Below, piece by piece: positions 48,057 to 57,704 of a DNA stretch of 64,000 bases; within the stretch, counting starts at the first letter, position 1; each line of letters begins with the position of its first letter. The position numbers and the translations under genes were made by a program. The DNA is from Sorangium cellulosum So0157-2 (GTDB lineage: Bacteria > Myxococcota_A > Polyangia > Polyangiales > Polyangiaceae). The stretch spans positions 8,632,001 through 8,696,000 of the forward strand of contig NC_021658.1 in NCBI RefSeq assembly GCF_000418325.1. The letters run 5' to 3'. Below the pieces are notes generated by a model. It ran no database searches. It was not told the DNA's origin and saw nothing but the letters and a program-made list of their open reading frames with translations.

Positions 48057-49997
48057 ATGTCCGTCGATGGAGGCCGACGGCTGGCGGGGCGCTCCCATCG
48101 GCGCGTTGGGCGCGTCGCCTTCGTTCTGCTGGCGCTCCTCGCGAGCGCGTGCTCCAGCGAGGACGCACCCCCGGGTACGAGCGGCGATCAAGGCCCCGGT
48201 TCGGGCACCGGCGGCGCCGGCGGCGACGGCGGCACCGGCCCCGGCTCGGGCACCGGCGGCGACGGCGGCGACGGCGGCGACGGCGGCACCGGTGGCGACG
48301 GCGGCACCGGCGGCACCGGCGGCGACGGCGGCGACGGCGGCGCCGACCCGGATACCTCGATGCCCCCCAGCAAGAACCCGCAGTTCAGCTGGTTCGAGTA
48401 CGAGGGCAAGGACCCGGTGTATCAGGAGCACACGGCGGGGGAAGGCGAGTACTCGAACCCGATCCTCGCGGGGTTCTACCCTGATCCGAGCCTCTGCCGG
48501 GTCGGGGAGGACTACTACCTCGTCAACTCGTCGTTCTCCTACTTCCCCGGCGTCCCGATCTTCCACAGCCGCGATCTCGTCCACTGGACGCAGCTCGGGC
48601 ACGTGCTCGACCGCCCCTCGCAGCTCGACCTCGAGAGCCAGGCGATCTCCGAGGGCATCTTCGCGCCGTCGATCCGGCACCACGACGGCGTGTTCTACAT
48701 GGTCACCACGCTCGTCGGCGGCGGCGGCAACTTCTTCGTGACCGCCACCGACCCGGCGGGGCCGTGGTCGGACCCCACCTGGCTCAACAGCGTCGACGGG
48801 ATCGACCCCTCCTTCTTCTTCGACGACGACGGCAAGGCCTACGTCATCAACAACGGCCCGCCGGCTGGCGCGTCGCTCTACGACGGCCACCGAGCGCTCT
48901 GGATCCAGGAGTTCGATGTGGCGACGCAGAAGATGGTCGGCCCGCGCTCGGTGATCGTCGACGGCGGCGTCGACATCTCGAAGAAGCCGATCTGGATCGA
49001 GGGCCCCCACATCTTCAAGGTGGATGGGACCTACTACCTGATCGCCGCCGAGGGCGGCACAGGCGATCAGCACTCCGAGGTGGTGTTCCGCAGCGCGTCG
49101 GCGACCGGCCCGTACGAGCCCTACACGGGCAATCCGATCCTCACGCAACGCCACCTCGATCGCAACCGGCCTTTCCCGGTGACCTCCACCGGCCACGCCG
49201 ACTTCGTCCAGCTGCCGAACGGCGACTGGTGGTCCGTCTTCCTGGGCACCCGGCCCTACGAGGGCGATCTCTACAACACGGGCCGCGAGACGTTCCTGAT
49301 GCCCGTCCGGTGGGTCGACGGCTGGCCGGTCATCACGGCAGGCACGGAGACGGTGCCTTACGTGCACGACGCCCCAGCCCTGCCGCCGCAGCCGGCGCCG
49401 GCCACCCCGACGAGCGGCAACTTCACGTACCGGGATGACTTCGACGGCGACGAGCTCGCCCCGGCCTGGAACTTCATCCGCACGCCCGTCGAGCAATGGC
49501 ACGATCTCACCGCGTCGCCCGGGTGGCTGACCTTGAAGGCGCGCCCTGCCCACCTCGGGCGGCGCGAGCGACCGTCGTTCGTCGGCCGGCGGCAGCAGCA
49601 CGGCTGGGCCTCCGCCTCCACGGCCATGAAGTACCTGCCAGAAGCGCCCGGGGACGCGGCCGGGCTCGTCGCGTTCCAGAACGACGACTTCTATTATTTC
49701 CTGAGCGTCACGCTGGCGGACGGCGAGCCGGTCATCCAGCTGGAGAAGAAGGCCGGGAGCACCGCGAACGGCGAACCCCAGGTGATCGCCTCGGCGCCGC
49801 TCGATCTCTCCGCAGGCGCGCCCATCCACCTCAAGATCGAGGCGCAGGGCGCCGCCTACAGCTTCTCCTACGCGCGCGAGCCCGGGGCGTGGGTCAGCCT
49901 CCTGGAAGAGGTCGACGGGAAGATCCTGAGCACGCAGCAGGCCGGCGGCTTCGTCGGGACCTACTTCGGCCTCCATGCCTACACGGAGCAGCCGTGA
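48057..49997 (+). CDS. Surface GH43-family glycoside hydrolase lipoprotein
   Basis: The product (646 residues) starts with a basic n-region and a lipobox (ALLASAC, Cys 32), then a Gly/Asp/Thr low-complexity linker (about 45-100). A five-bladed beta-propeller of glycoside hydrolase family 43 follows, with catalytic base Asp in FYPDPS (about 141), the pKa-modulating Asp in DPSFFFDDDG and general acid Glu in WIEGPHIFK (about 315). A C-terminal beta-sandwich (FTYRDDFDGDELAPAWNFIR) completes the architecture of beta-xylosidases and arabinofuranosidases. It probably trims hemicellulose at the cell surface. Confidence 0.9.
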   Translation: MSVDGGRRLAGRSHRRVGRVAFVLLALLASACSSEDAPPGTSGDQGPGSGTGGAGGDGGTGPGSGTGGDGGDGGDGGTGGDGGTGGTGGDGGDGGADPDTSMPPSKNPQFSWFEYEGKDPVYQEHTAGEGEYSNPILAGFYPDPSLCRVGEDYYLVNSSFSYFPGVPIFHSRDLVHWTQLGHVLDRPSQLDLESQAISEGIFAPSIRHHDGVFYMVTTLVGGGGNFFVTATDPAGPWSDPTWLNSVDGIDPSFFFDDDGKAYVINNGPPAGASLYDGHRALWIQEFDVATQKMVGPRSVIVDGGVDISKKPIWIEGPHIFKVDGTYYLIAAEGGTGDQHSEVVFRSASATGPYEPYTGNPILTQRHLDRNRPFPVTSTGHADFVQLPNGDWWSVFLGTRPYEGDLYNTGRETFLMPVRWVDGWPVITAGTETVPYVHDAPALPPQPAPATPTSGNFTYRDDFDGDELAPAWNFIRTPVEQWHDLTASPGWLTLKARPAHLGRRERPSFVGRRQQHGWASASTAMKYLPEAPGDAAGLVAFQNDDFYYFLSVTLADGEPVIQLEKKAGSTANGEPQVIASAPLDLSAGAPIHLKIEAQGAAYSFSYAREPGAWVSLLEEVDGKILSTQQAGGFVGTYFGLHAYTEQP

Positions 49998-50095
49998 GCA
50001 GCTCGACGCGAGCGCTGCCTTCGAACCGATTGAGCTGATGGCGAGGTCGACGGGCCCGGACGCTCCTCCGGGCCTGTGCTAGACCGCCGCCCCGC

Positions 50096-52147
50096 ATGCG
50101 CATCGCGCTCGTCTATCCGCCGACCTGCGACCCCACCGCGCCGTACCTCGCGGTGCCGATGCTGACCGGCTTCCTCCGCGCGAACGGCGTCGAGGTGCTG
50201 CCCGTCGACGCGAACGTCGAGGCGTTCGACGCGCTCCTCACCCAGGACCGCATGGCGGGGCTCCTCGACCGGCTCGAGGCGCGCCTCGGCGAGCTCGACC
50301 GGCGCGCGGCGCTCCCGCACGCCGACCAGCTCGAGTACCTGGCCCTCGCCCGCGCGCGCGGCGACGCGCACGCCGTCCCGGGCGCGGTCGAGGGCGCCAA
50401 GGCCGCGCTCCGCTCCGCCGATGCCTTCTACGACCCGGACGCCTACGCCCGCGCGGTCGCGACGATCGAGGCGGCGCTCGGCGTCGTGTCCGCCACGCAC
50501 CACCCGCTCAAGCTCGACTTCACGGCGTACCGGACGCCGTTCGGCCTGATGTCGATGGACGAGATCGCTCGGTCGAGCCGCCCGGAGCACGATCCGTTCG
50601 ACGCCTGGGTGCAGCAGGTCCTCGTGCCCCGGCTCCGCGACGCGCGCGCCGACGTCGTCGGCCTCTCCGTGTGCTTCCCGGGCCAGCTCCAGCCCGCGTA
50701 CGCGTTCGCGCGCAAGATCAAGGAGGCGCTGCCGGGCGCGCACGTCACGTGCGGCGGCCCCGGCGTCACGCAGCTGCTCCTCCGGCTCTCGGGCGAGCGG
50801 CTCGCGCGCGCCCTCGGCCCGTTCGACTCGGCGTGCCTCTTCGAGGGCGAGCACACCCTGCTCGCGCTCGCGCGCGCCCTCGACGAGGGCCGGCCGCTGC
50901 GCGACGTGCCGAACGTCGTGGCGCGCGACCGGCTGATGGGCGCGCGCTGGATGCCCGGCCACGGCATGGAGGACCTCAAGGCGCTCCCGGCGCCCGACTT
51001 CGATGGCCTCCCGTCTGGGGCCTACCTCGCGCCGACGCTGGTGCTCCCGTACGACCCGACGCGGGGCTGCTACTGGGGCAAGTGCACGTTCTGCCATTAC
51101 GGGCTCGCGGAGGTCGGCACCGCGGCGTACCGCGAGCGCGCCGTCGAGACGATCGTGGCGCACCTCGGGGCGCTCGCCGCGCGGCACGGCACCCGCCACT
51201 TCTACCTGTCGCAGGACTCGGTCGCGCCGAAGACGCTCGTGAAGATGTCGCAGGCGATCCTCGACGCCGGCCTCGACGTGCGGTGGGCGACCGACCTCAA
51301 GCCGGAGAAGTACCTCACGCGGGAGCGCGCGGACGTGCTGCGCCGCGCGGGCGCGGTCGCGTGCGCGCTCGGCGTCGAGTCCGCGTCGCCGCGGGTCCTC
51401 GGCCTCATCGACAAGGGCGCGCCGGTCGAGGTCGTCTCCGACGTCATCGATCACCTCGCGTCCGCGGGCGTGGCCGCCGAGGCGATGTGCTTCACGGACT
51501 TCCCCACCGAGACGCACGCCGAGGCCGTGGCGACGCTCGATTTCCTGCGCGAGCGGCGGGAGGCGCTCGCGGTGTACATCGTCGGCGAGTTCGGGCTGAC
51601 GCACGGCTCGCTGGTCGCGCAGGCGCCGGAGCGCTTCGGCATCGACGAGGTGTTCGAGCTGGAGGGCGACGAGCTCGGGCTGGGCCTGTTCTTCGTCCCG
51701 CGGGCGCCGTGGAAGACCGACGCGGAGCGCGCCGACGTCGACGAGCGGCTCGCCGACCTGTCGCGCGGCTGGACGCTGCGCAGCTATCCGTGGGCCGGCG
51801 CGGTGTCGACGGCGCACACGATCCTCCAGTACGACCGCTTCGGGCCGGGCGTCTTCCGGGAGCGCGCGGCGCGGCGCGCCGAGGGCGGCGTGCCCGGCGC
51901 GACGGCCCTCGAGCGCGGGCTGCGCTTCGATCCGCGCGCGGCCGAGCAGGCGGAGGCGCGCGATGCGGAGATCTGGGCGACGCTCGTCCACGAGGAGCGG
52001 CGCGTGGGGCGCGACGCGTACGAGCGGCTCGCGCGCTCGCTGCCGCCGCTCCGGCCGAAGCCGGTGCGCGTCAGGTTCGTCGCGGGCGCCGCGCCGGCCG
52101 TGACGTCGGGGCGGCGGCCGTCGCACGCGGCCAGCGCGGCGCGCTGA
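50096..52147 (+). CDS. B12-binding radical SAM enzyme
   Basis: The 683-residue protein begins with a Rossmann-like cobalamin-binding segment (RIALVYPPTCDPTAPYLAVP), has a B12-domain core around DVVGLSVCFPGQLQPAYAFA and GGPGVTQ, and a radical SAM domain with GCYWGKCTFCHYG (about residues 323-335). The three Cys have C-x4-C-x2-C spacing, wider than the usual C-x3-C-x2-C. The C-terminus is a helical extension. These enzymes methylate unactivated carbons or modify peptides and lipids; the substrate is unknown. The ATG at 50096 begins exactly at the family N-terminus. No RiPP precursor is evident beside it. Confidence 0.88.
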   Translation: MRIALVYPPTCDPTAPYLAVPMLTGFLRANGVEVLPVDANVEAFDALLTQDRMAGLLDRLEARLGELDRRAALPHADQLEYLALARARGDAHAVPGAVEGAKAALRSADAFYDPDAYARAVATIEAALGVVSATHHPLKLDFTAYRTPFGLMSMDEIARSSRPEHDPFDAWVQQVLVPRLRDARADVVGLSVCFPGQLQPAYAFARKIKEALPGAHVTCGGPGVTQLLLRLSGERLARALGPFDSACLFEGEHTLLALARALDEGRPLRDVPNVVARDRLMGARWMPGHGMEDLKALPAPDFDGLPSGAYLAPTLVLPYDPTRGCYWGKCTFCHYGLAEVGTAAYRERAVETIVAHLGALAARHGTRHFYLSQDSVAPKTLVKMSQAILDAGLDVRWATDLKPEKYLTRERADVLRRAGAVACALGVESASPRVLGLIDKGAPVEVVSDVIDHLASAGVAAEAMCFTDFPTETHAEAVATLDFLRERREALAVYIVGEFGLTHGSLVAQAPERFGIDEVFELEGDELGLGLFFVPRAPWKTDAERADVDERLADLSRGWTLRSYPWAGAVSTAHTILQYDRFGPGVFRERAARRAEGGVPGATALERGLRFDPRAAEQAEARDAEIWATLVHEERRVGRDAYERLARSLPPLRPKPVRVRFVAGAAPAVTSGRRPSHAASAAR

Positions 52148-52269
52148 GGGAGCTTCGTCGTGACGCCGGGCCTGTTCGCGTCCCGGACAGCGCTCGTCGA
52201 GATCGTCGACGCGTGGGTGAACGTAGCGCATCCACGCGCAGCAGAATCCGAAGTCGTTGGGCACATATC

Positions 52270-52958
52270 ATGGCCGTAACACACGGGCACGGCAATCCAA
52301 ACTGGACGCGGGACGAGGTGATCCTCGCACTAGACCTTTATTTCGAATGCGAGGACAAGATCCCGGGGCCATCAGACCCGCGCGTCAAGGCGCTGTCGGA
52401 GCTCCTACGTGCGTTTCCGCGCCATAGCGTCGCTGCAAGAAGAGAGTCCTTCCGCAATCTCGATGGCGTCGCCTTCAAACTCCAAAACATCCGGCAGGTT
52501 GCAACTGGAAAGGGCCTTGGCAACGTATCCCGAATTGACCGAGAGGTTTGGGATGAGCTGGGGCGCGACCCGGGGCGCGTAAAGAAGAATCAGGTGCCGA
52601 CGACGTCTTTTCGGAAGGTAAGATCGTCACAGAAGCACACGTTCGCAGAGAGCGGGATCCGAGGCTCAGGAAGCGTCTCGTGGACCAAAGACGAAAGGCC
52701 GGCCGGCCAAGGTGCGAGATCTGCAACCGTACCCACTCAAGCGAGGCCGCTCAGCTTCATGAAGCGGTATACGAGGCTCATCACCTCGTTCCTCTTTCTG
52801 CGGGACAGGAGCGTACGACACGGTTGGAGGACATGGCGCTGCTTTGTGCCAACTGTCACACGATGATTCATCGTGCCATCGCGCAGGCCAAGCGTTGGCT
52901 CTCAATCCATGAGGCCAAAGTTAAGATTTTTGGGAAGGCGAGCCTAGCGACCGAATGA
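52270..52958 (+). pseudogene. HNH endonuclease split by a frameshift
   Basis: The first frame, from ATG 52270, encodes the typical N-terminal region of restriction-like HNH enzymes (NPNWTRDEVILALDLYF, VAFKLQNIRQVATGKGLGN). Near 52580 the coding signal moves to another frame, reading DDVFSEGKIVTEAHVRRERD and then CEICNRTHSSEAAQLHEAVY, AHHLVPLSAG and LLCANCHTMIHR, the zinc-binding HNH nuclease core. Adding one base in the A-rich GTAAAGAAGAA stretch would join them. It is a real pseudogene or a sequencing indel. The region is less GC-rich than its surroundings, suggesting transfer. Confidence 0.8.
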
Positions 52959-53013
52959 GGTCGACTAGGAGGGGTTCGCTTTAATCGCGTTCGTTGGCGG
53001 CTCATTCGGAGCG

Positions 53014-54267
53014 TTGGGCGCGCCAGCAGTGAGGAGCCACACGACGATCAACGGTTCGCCCGACATCGCCGCCGAGGAAGGCAACTTCACCAGCTCTGAA
53101 TTGAACGCCATCGAGTCCCTCGTCCTTGCCGATCGAGAGAATGTGCACTCGGCCATGCTCGCTTGGCTGCTTCGATCTCCGGCTCTTTCATTGCCGGCAC
53201 GACGCGCTCTGCTTCGCGCGCTGGCTGGACCGCTCGACGTTGACCCCACCCCAATAGCGACGACGACCGAGTGGCGTGATTTGGACATCCTGGTTGAGCT
53301 TACGTCGCCCGCTGGAGACGCCGCCTTCGTCGCGATTGAACATAAGATTAAAGCTCGCGAGGGCGATGCGCAGCTCGCGGCCTATGATCAAGAGCTCGTT
53401 TCGTTGAGTGCACCAGTGGTCGCGAAGGTTCTTCTGTCCTTCGTGGGTGACGAGCCACAGAGCGGCCACTCGTGGAGGCCTTGTTCTTACGCCGATCTGC
53501 TCGACGGACTGGACCAGGCAGTAGCCCATGGCGAGAACCAGCACCTGAGTGACTATCGCGCTCTCGTTCGGCGCCTCGTCGCCTGCCATCGGCTCGTCGT
53601 TCACTCGGCTGCTTACGCGCGGCATGTCTTCGGCGAAGAGGCCGTGGATGGCGGCCCCACCGCCGGATCCGTCAACTATGTCGAACGCTGCCGCCTGCGC
53701 GTTACGCTGCAGCGCGCATGGCTGGCTGAGGTTACGCGACGCGCGCAACTCTCTGAACGACGGTGGTCAACGAAGACGGACGAGTCCAACGGGGTGGGAT
53801 TGGCGGATTTTGCGCGTGTCGCTCACCGTGGCCAGCTCCGCATTCGCTACGGAGTGCAGCTTCAAAACTGGCAGCTCAAGGCGTTTGCTCAGCCATGGCC
53901 CTACCCGAAGAATGTGAGCGATGGGGAGCGTCGCGCCGTCGAAGGCGTCTTGGACGAGATTCGTGACGCATTGGGAATTGCGCGGTCTGCGCGGGCCACA
54001 GCGGATCGCGGCCGAGGGTTCCGCAGCTTTCGCATCGGCGCGGACCGCACATCACGTGAGCGGTACGATGTCTCAAGTTGGGCCGTGGAGATCGCGCGGA
54101 CGCTAGCGTCGTTGAAAGGCTGCCTCATGGCGCCTAACGAAGTGATGTCCCTGGCCACCTCGGTCGCTCGCCTTCGGCTCACTCGCGCGCTGGCGAGTGA
54201 TCGCCACTCCGTTCGGCGGACGCGGCCAGAACTCAGCCCAAAGCTGAGCAGATGTGTGGGTGCATGA
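53014..54267 (+). CDS. PD-(D/E)XK nuclease superfamily protein
   Basis: The 417-residue product carries a PD-(D/E)XK-like core: Asp in TEWRDLDILVE (about residue 88) and the E-x-K pair in AFVAIEHKIKAREG (about 107-111), followed by AAYDQELVSL, as in the PDDEXK_4 group. These proteins occur in phage-defence and mobile regions. The rest is helical. The start is uncertain: TTG 53014 and GTG 53029 are both poor. It follows the HNH gene by 55 bp on the same strand and shares its lower GC, so the two may be one defence unit. Confidence 0.75.
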   Translation: MGAPAVRSHTTINGSPDIAAEEGNFTSSELNAIESLVLADRENVHSAMLAWLLRSPALSLPARRALLRALAGPLDVDPTPIATTTEWRDLDILVELTSPAGDAAFVAIEHKIKAREGDAQLAAYDQELVSLSAPVVAKVLLSFVGDEPQSGHSWRPCSYADLLDGLDQAVAHGENQHLSDYRALVRRLVACHRLVVHSAAYARHVFGEEAVDGGPTAGSVNYVERCRLRVTLQRAWLAEVTRRAQLSERRWSTKTDESNGVGLADFARVAHRGQLRIRYGVQLQNWQLKAFAQPWPYPKNVSDGERRAVEGVLDEIRDALGIARSARATADRGRGFRSFRIGADRTSRERYDVSSWAVEIARTLASLKGCLMAPNEVMSLATSVARLRLTRALASDRHSVRRTRPELSPKLSRCVGA

Positions 54268-54342
54268 CGTAGCAATGGGAACTTGGAGGCATCAGATATT
54301 CGAGGACGACTTCGCGGTTGACGTACGAGCGGATTATCTGGA

Positions 54343-54456
54343 GGTCGCTGCCGCCTGGTCTCGACCACCCCCCCTGCCGACCTGCAGGTCGCTGCCGCCT
54401 GATCTCGACCACCCCCCTGCCGACCTGCAGGTCGCTGCCGTCCGGCCGCGACCCCA
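54343..54456. repeat. 44/43-bp tandem repeats with embedded palindromes
   Basis: Units starting GGTCGCTGCCG begin at 54343, 54387 and 54430 (the last partial). Each junction contains the perfect palindrome CGACCTGCAGGTCG (54379-54392 and 54421-54434). Two and a half copies with palindromic junctions suggest a protein-binding array or a repeat element; there is no gene in this stretch. Confidence 0.8.
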
Positions 54457-54473
54457 TTCCTCTTCCATCCCCT

Positions 54474-55082
54474 CATCTCGGCTCCGCCGGCCTCCCCACG
54501 CCGGCGGCGGACACATCGAGCCGCACGGTCGTCGTGCAGGTCCCCGCCGCGACCTCCACCGTGCGCCCGGCGAGCTTCACCCTGGCCGTGTCCCGGCCCC
54601 CCCCCGCGCGGCTCAGCCGCACGAGCTCCCGGCCCGTCTTCGCGTCGTAGAGGAGATCCTCGGTCTCGAGCCGCCCGGGGTCACACGCGTCGGCCGCCGC
54701 TTCGTCCGCGCTCTTCCAGGCGCGGAGCTCCGCCTCGACGGTCACGTGCACCACGTCGGCCTCGAACCGCACCTCGAGCCGCTCCTCGGGGATACACGCG
54801 ATCCACCGGCGCCGCCTCGACGCGAGACGACCCGGGCAGCGCGGCGGCCGAGCCGCTGGGCGCGGGGGCGAGCGCCGCGGCGCCGCCCGAGGCGCTCGGG
54901 GCGACGGCCGCGTCGCTCGACGCAGCGGCCGGAGCCGCGGCGCCGGCAAGCGCCCAGGTGGCGCCTCGGGCGCCGGCTGGAGCGCGGCCGAGGGATCCGG
55001 CGCGCAGTCGCGGCCCCCAGACTCGCGGAGTAAGAGCAACTCGCGACGACGAGATCGCCTCATTGGGCCCGCGTTGGGCCAC
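54474..55082 (-). pseudogene. Secreted/lipoprotein-like gene with a homopolymer frameshift
   Basis: A frame from 55082 encodes an Ala-rich signal-like stretch (WALAGAAAPAAASSDAA) and a Pro/Ala linker to SSRVEAAPVDRVY. After a run of four G (54788-54791, read as CCCC on the coding strand) the sensible frame shifts to PEERLEVRFEADVVHVTVEA, a beta-rich domain ending at 54474. Removing one C gives the continuous VYPEERLEVRF. No family is recognised. A sequencing error in the homopolymer is as likely as a real mutation. Confidence 0.6.
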
Positions 55083-55237
55083 GGCCGAGCCCCGCTCGGC
55101 GGAAATTAGACGTAACGTTTTGAGTTTGCTGAGCTTTCTCCCGGTCCGTTCTCGCTGCCGGAGAAACCTGGCGGGATTTCTGACCCGTGATGCTAGGCCA
55201 GCTGTCGGATCCTGTGGAGCCGGTGCGCTTCGCGCCG

Positions 55238-55600
55238 TCAGCGGCGGTGGCTCACCTCGACGAGCACGCCGCCCGGCGCCCGCGTGTAGAACGCCGGCCC
55301 GCCGCGGACATCCCGCAGCGGCGACACGTTCTCCGCGTTCGCCTCCCTCATCCGGTCATACGCCTCCTGGACCGCCGCCTCGCTCTCGAGCAGGAAGCCC
55401 ACGTGGAACTGGGCCGGATAGCTGGTCGGGTCCCCGGCGCGCAGCCGGCTGATCACGAGCGTGAAGCCGGCCTCGTCCTGCAGGATGGCGAGGGCGTCGC
55501 GCCCCTTCTCCCGCTGGCATCGGAAGCCGAAAAACCGCTCGAAGAACTCGCTGGTCTCTCGGACGTCGGGTACGCACAGATCGAGGTGGTTGAGATGCAT
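55238..55600 (-). CDS. VOC-superfamily (glyoxalase-like) protein
   Basis: This compact 120-residue protein has two beta-alpha-beta-beta-beta modules of the vicinal-oxygen-chelate fold. MHLNHLDLCVPDV has a metal-ligand-type His, FHVGFLLES begins the second module and GGVLVEVSHRR ends with a Glu ligand candidate. The family includes dioxygenases, glyoxalases and resistance proteins, and the substrate is unknown. The ATG at 55600 has an AAAGGA site. Confidence 0.88.
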   Translation of the reverse strand: MHLNHLDLCVPDVRETSEFFERFFGFRCQREKGRDALAILQDEAGFTLVISRLRAGDPTSYPAQFHVGFLLESEAAVQEAYDRMREANAENVSPLRDVRGGPAFYTRAPGGVLVEVSHRR

Positions 55601-56012
55601 GTCGGGTCCTTTCAGGGGGTTGAAAGGTCGGGACCCACCATGCGCGACCCGTCCGGCGCCGGCGTGTGCCGGCGCGCGTTCCCGCAGGATGCTGGTGATG
55701 GATGTGCTCGCCCATGGATGCCCCGACCAGGCGCAGCGCAGACTGCGTCCTGCTCGTCGTGGGTCCTGGCGCTTGTGCGTCGGACAGAGCTCCCTTGCGG
55801 AAGCGACCGGGCTCACCGAACCGGTCCGCCTTTTTCGACACCCCGATGAAAGCGCGGGCGAACGGGAGCGTCAAGCCGCGCGGCGAAAAGAGACGGAGCC
55901 CTCCTGCGCAAAAGCCCAACGCCGGAGTGTGCCGGCGCCGGGCTTCCGCGCAGGAGGATGAAAGGTACCGCCCCCCGCGAGCGCTGCGCTCGGGAGCCGG
56001 CGCCTCCGGGGC
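55601..56012. other. Gap with a GC hairpin and a repeated 12-mer
   Basis: This 412-bp stretch between minus-strand genes has a perfect 8-bp hairpin GCGCCGGC-GTGT-GCCGGCGC (55657-55676), and GTGTGCCGGCGC recurs at 55927-55938. ORFs here are low-quality and I do not call a gene. Confidence 0.45.
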
Positions 56013-57320
56013 CTACACCGCCGCCGCCCCGCCCCCGCCGGCCGCCTGCGCGCGCGCCCGCTTGCGGACCTGGATCTCCGGCGACTCCGCCACCGCCATC
56101 CCCACGAGGCGCATGCCCTCGAGGAAGTGCCGCACCCCGGTGCGGACCAGATCCGGGCTCGACGACCCGACGTCGGGGTAGCCTAGCCCCTCGGCGTCGG
56201 GCTGCACCTTGCCCCAGTTCGCGAACAGCCGCCCCCACGGGCTCTCCAGCACGGGCGCCATCTTCTCCTTCGCGTACCGCGGGTACCAGAACATGTCGTG
56301 GTACGTGACCGACGCCACGTAGGCCCACGGCGCGAGCCAGGTCTTGAGCGACCACTCCACCGGCTTCTTCAGCGGCCCCCAGTAGATGCGGTGCTGGTTG
56401 CGCGAGGCGAACGTCATCTCCTTGAACGGCCCGTCGAAGTTCCAGTTCTCGTTCGCCGCGTCCAGGTCGCCCACGAGCTCGATGTCGCGCACGTCGCCCG
56501 TCCCGAGGCCGAGATCGTGCGCGAGGCGCACGAACTTGCAGTCGCGCATCGGGTCGAACCCCATCAGCTTCGCCGCCACCGCGTCGATCGCCACCTGGTC
56601 CGCCGACGCGAGCAGCACGTTCTTCACGTGCGGCACCATACAGCGCGGCCCGGGGCCGTCGCCCGCGAAGGTGCCGTCCATCACCGCGAAGACCCCGCGG
56701 TGGATCTTCTTCTGGATCATCAGGAGGTCCACGAGCGTCTCGTGGATCACCGGGTGCGTCCAGTGCCGGTGCTCGTTCAGCAGGCCGCCGAACGCGTTCT
56801 TCATCGCGCCCGTTGTCGTCGTGAAGATGTGCGTCTTCACCGTGGGCAGGTGGATGATGTTCTCCCCGATGAAGCGCTTCGGGATCGAGAACCCCTTCGG
56901 GTACACGTCGTTCAGACAGAGGAACTTCTTCCGGAGATCCCCGACCGCGTCCCCGATCGGGATCCACTCCTCCCCCTCGTAGAGGTGGACGTTGCGCAGG
57001 CCTTGCGCCTGCACCACGTCGATCTGCTTGTTCTCGCGCTCGCCGAGGTGGGCGTCGATCACGACCGTGCGGTTGTGGCACGCGTGGATCAGGTCCTTCG
57101 AGTACCCGTCCTTCGTCATCGCCCGGATGACGCCCTCCAGCTGCCAGGGCGTCGTGGACGAGCTCGGGTAGAAGAAGTGCCAGGAAATGTTCACCTTGAG
57201 CGCCGTGTCGGCGTCCTTGGCGACCACATCCTGGTAACCGGCCAGGTTCATCAGCCGGTGGTAGTCCGAGAGCACCGTCGCAGGGGACGTGCGGATCACA
57301 GCAACCTTGGATTTCGGCAT
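56013..57320 (-). CDS. DUF362 domain protein
   Basis: The 435-residue protein is a DUF362 member: VAVIRTSPATVLSDYHRLM, ALKVNISWHFFYPSSSTTPWQ, IIHLPTVKTHIFTTTTGAMK, FGGLLNEHRHWTHPVIHETL and AVMDGTFAGDGPGPR. The family is often near iron-sulfur proteins, but the ferredoxin-type Cys clusters seen in some members are absent here. The function is not established. The C-terminus is a Gly/Ala tail. The ATG at 57320 fits the MPKSKVAVIR start. Confidence 0.85.
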   Translation of the reverse strand: MPKSKVAVIRTSPATVLSDYHRLMNLAGYQDVVAKDADTALKVNISWHFFYPSSSTTPWQLEGVIRAMTKDGYSKDLIHACHNRTVVIDAHLGERENKQIDVVQAQGLRNVHLYEGEEWIPIGDAVGDLRKKFLCLNDVYPKGFSIPKRFIGENIIHLPTVKTHIFTTTTGAMKNAFGGLLNEHRHWTHPVIHETLVDLLMIQKKIHRGVFAVMDGTFAGDGPGPRCMVPHVKNVLLASADQVAIDAVAAKLMGFDPMRDCKFVRLAHDLGLGTGDVRDIELVGDLDAANENWNFDGPFKEMTFASRNQHRIYWGPLKKPVEWSLKTWLAPWAYVASVTYHDMFWYPRYAKEKMAPVLESPWGRLFANWGKVQPDAEGLGYPDVGSSSPDLVRTGVRHFLEGMRLVGMAVAESPEIQVRKRARAQAAGGGGAAAV

Positions 57321-57704
57321 GGCCGGGTCGTTATAGCTCGTCCCGAGTCGCCCGATCCGGGAAGTTGTGGGGCGTCCCCGTGGAGCCTCCGTGCAGCGCG
57401 GCCGGCGCCGAGCAGCGCGGCGCGCGAGCAGCGCGGCGCGCGCCCCGGATCTGCGCCCGCACAGGTGTCACGGTCGGGGCATCATGCCCCACGGCAGAGG
57501 CAGCCGCGCGGGCCCTAGGACGGAAGCGGCGGCGCCGAGCTCGGCGCCGCGCCGCCGCGCCCGCGCAGAACCCCGGGAAACACGCCTCGGACCGGTCGCT
57601 GCCGCCCATCGGCACGGCGGCTGCAATCAGCCGCAAACAGAATCACGTTGAGGTCGTCCCCACGAACACAACGGGTCGACCCCTGAGACCCCTTGGAGGA
57701 CATC
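57321..57704. other. Divergent intergenic region rich in palindromes
   Basis: This 384-bp gap has a 15-bp palindrome-like GGGGCAT-C-ATGCCCC (57476-57490), a perfect 22-bp palindrome centred on GAGCTC (57529-57550) and a GCGGCTG-CAAT-CAGCCGC hairpin (57617-57634) in the leader of the next gene. These may be operators or terminators. No gene is seen. Confidence 0.55.

Noticed and set aside
54343..54456. CRISPR-like array
   Set aside because: The repeats are contiguous, with only about two and a half copies and no unique spacers.
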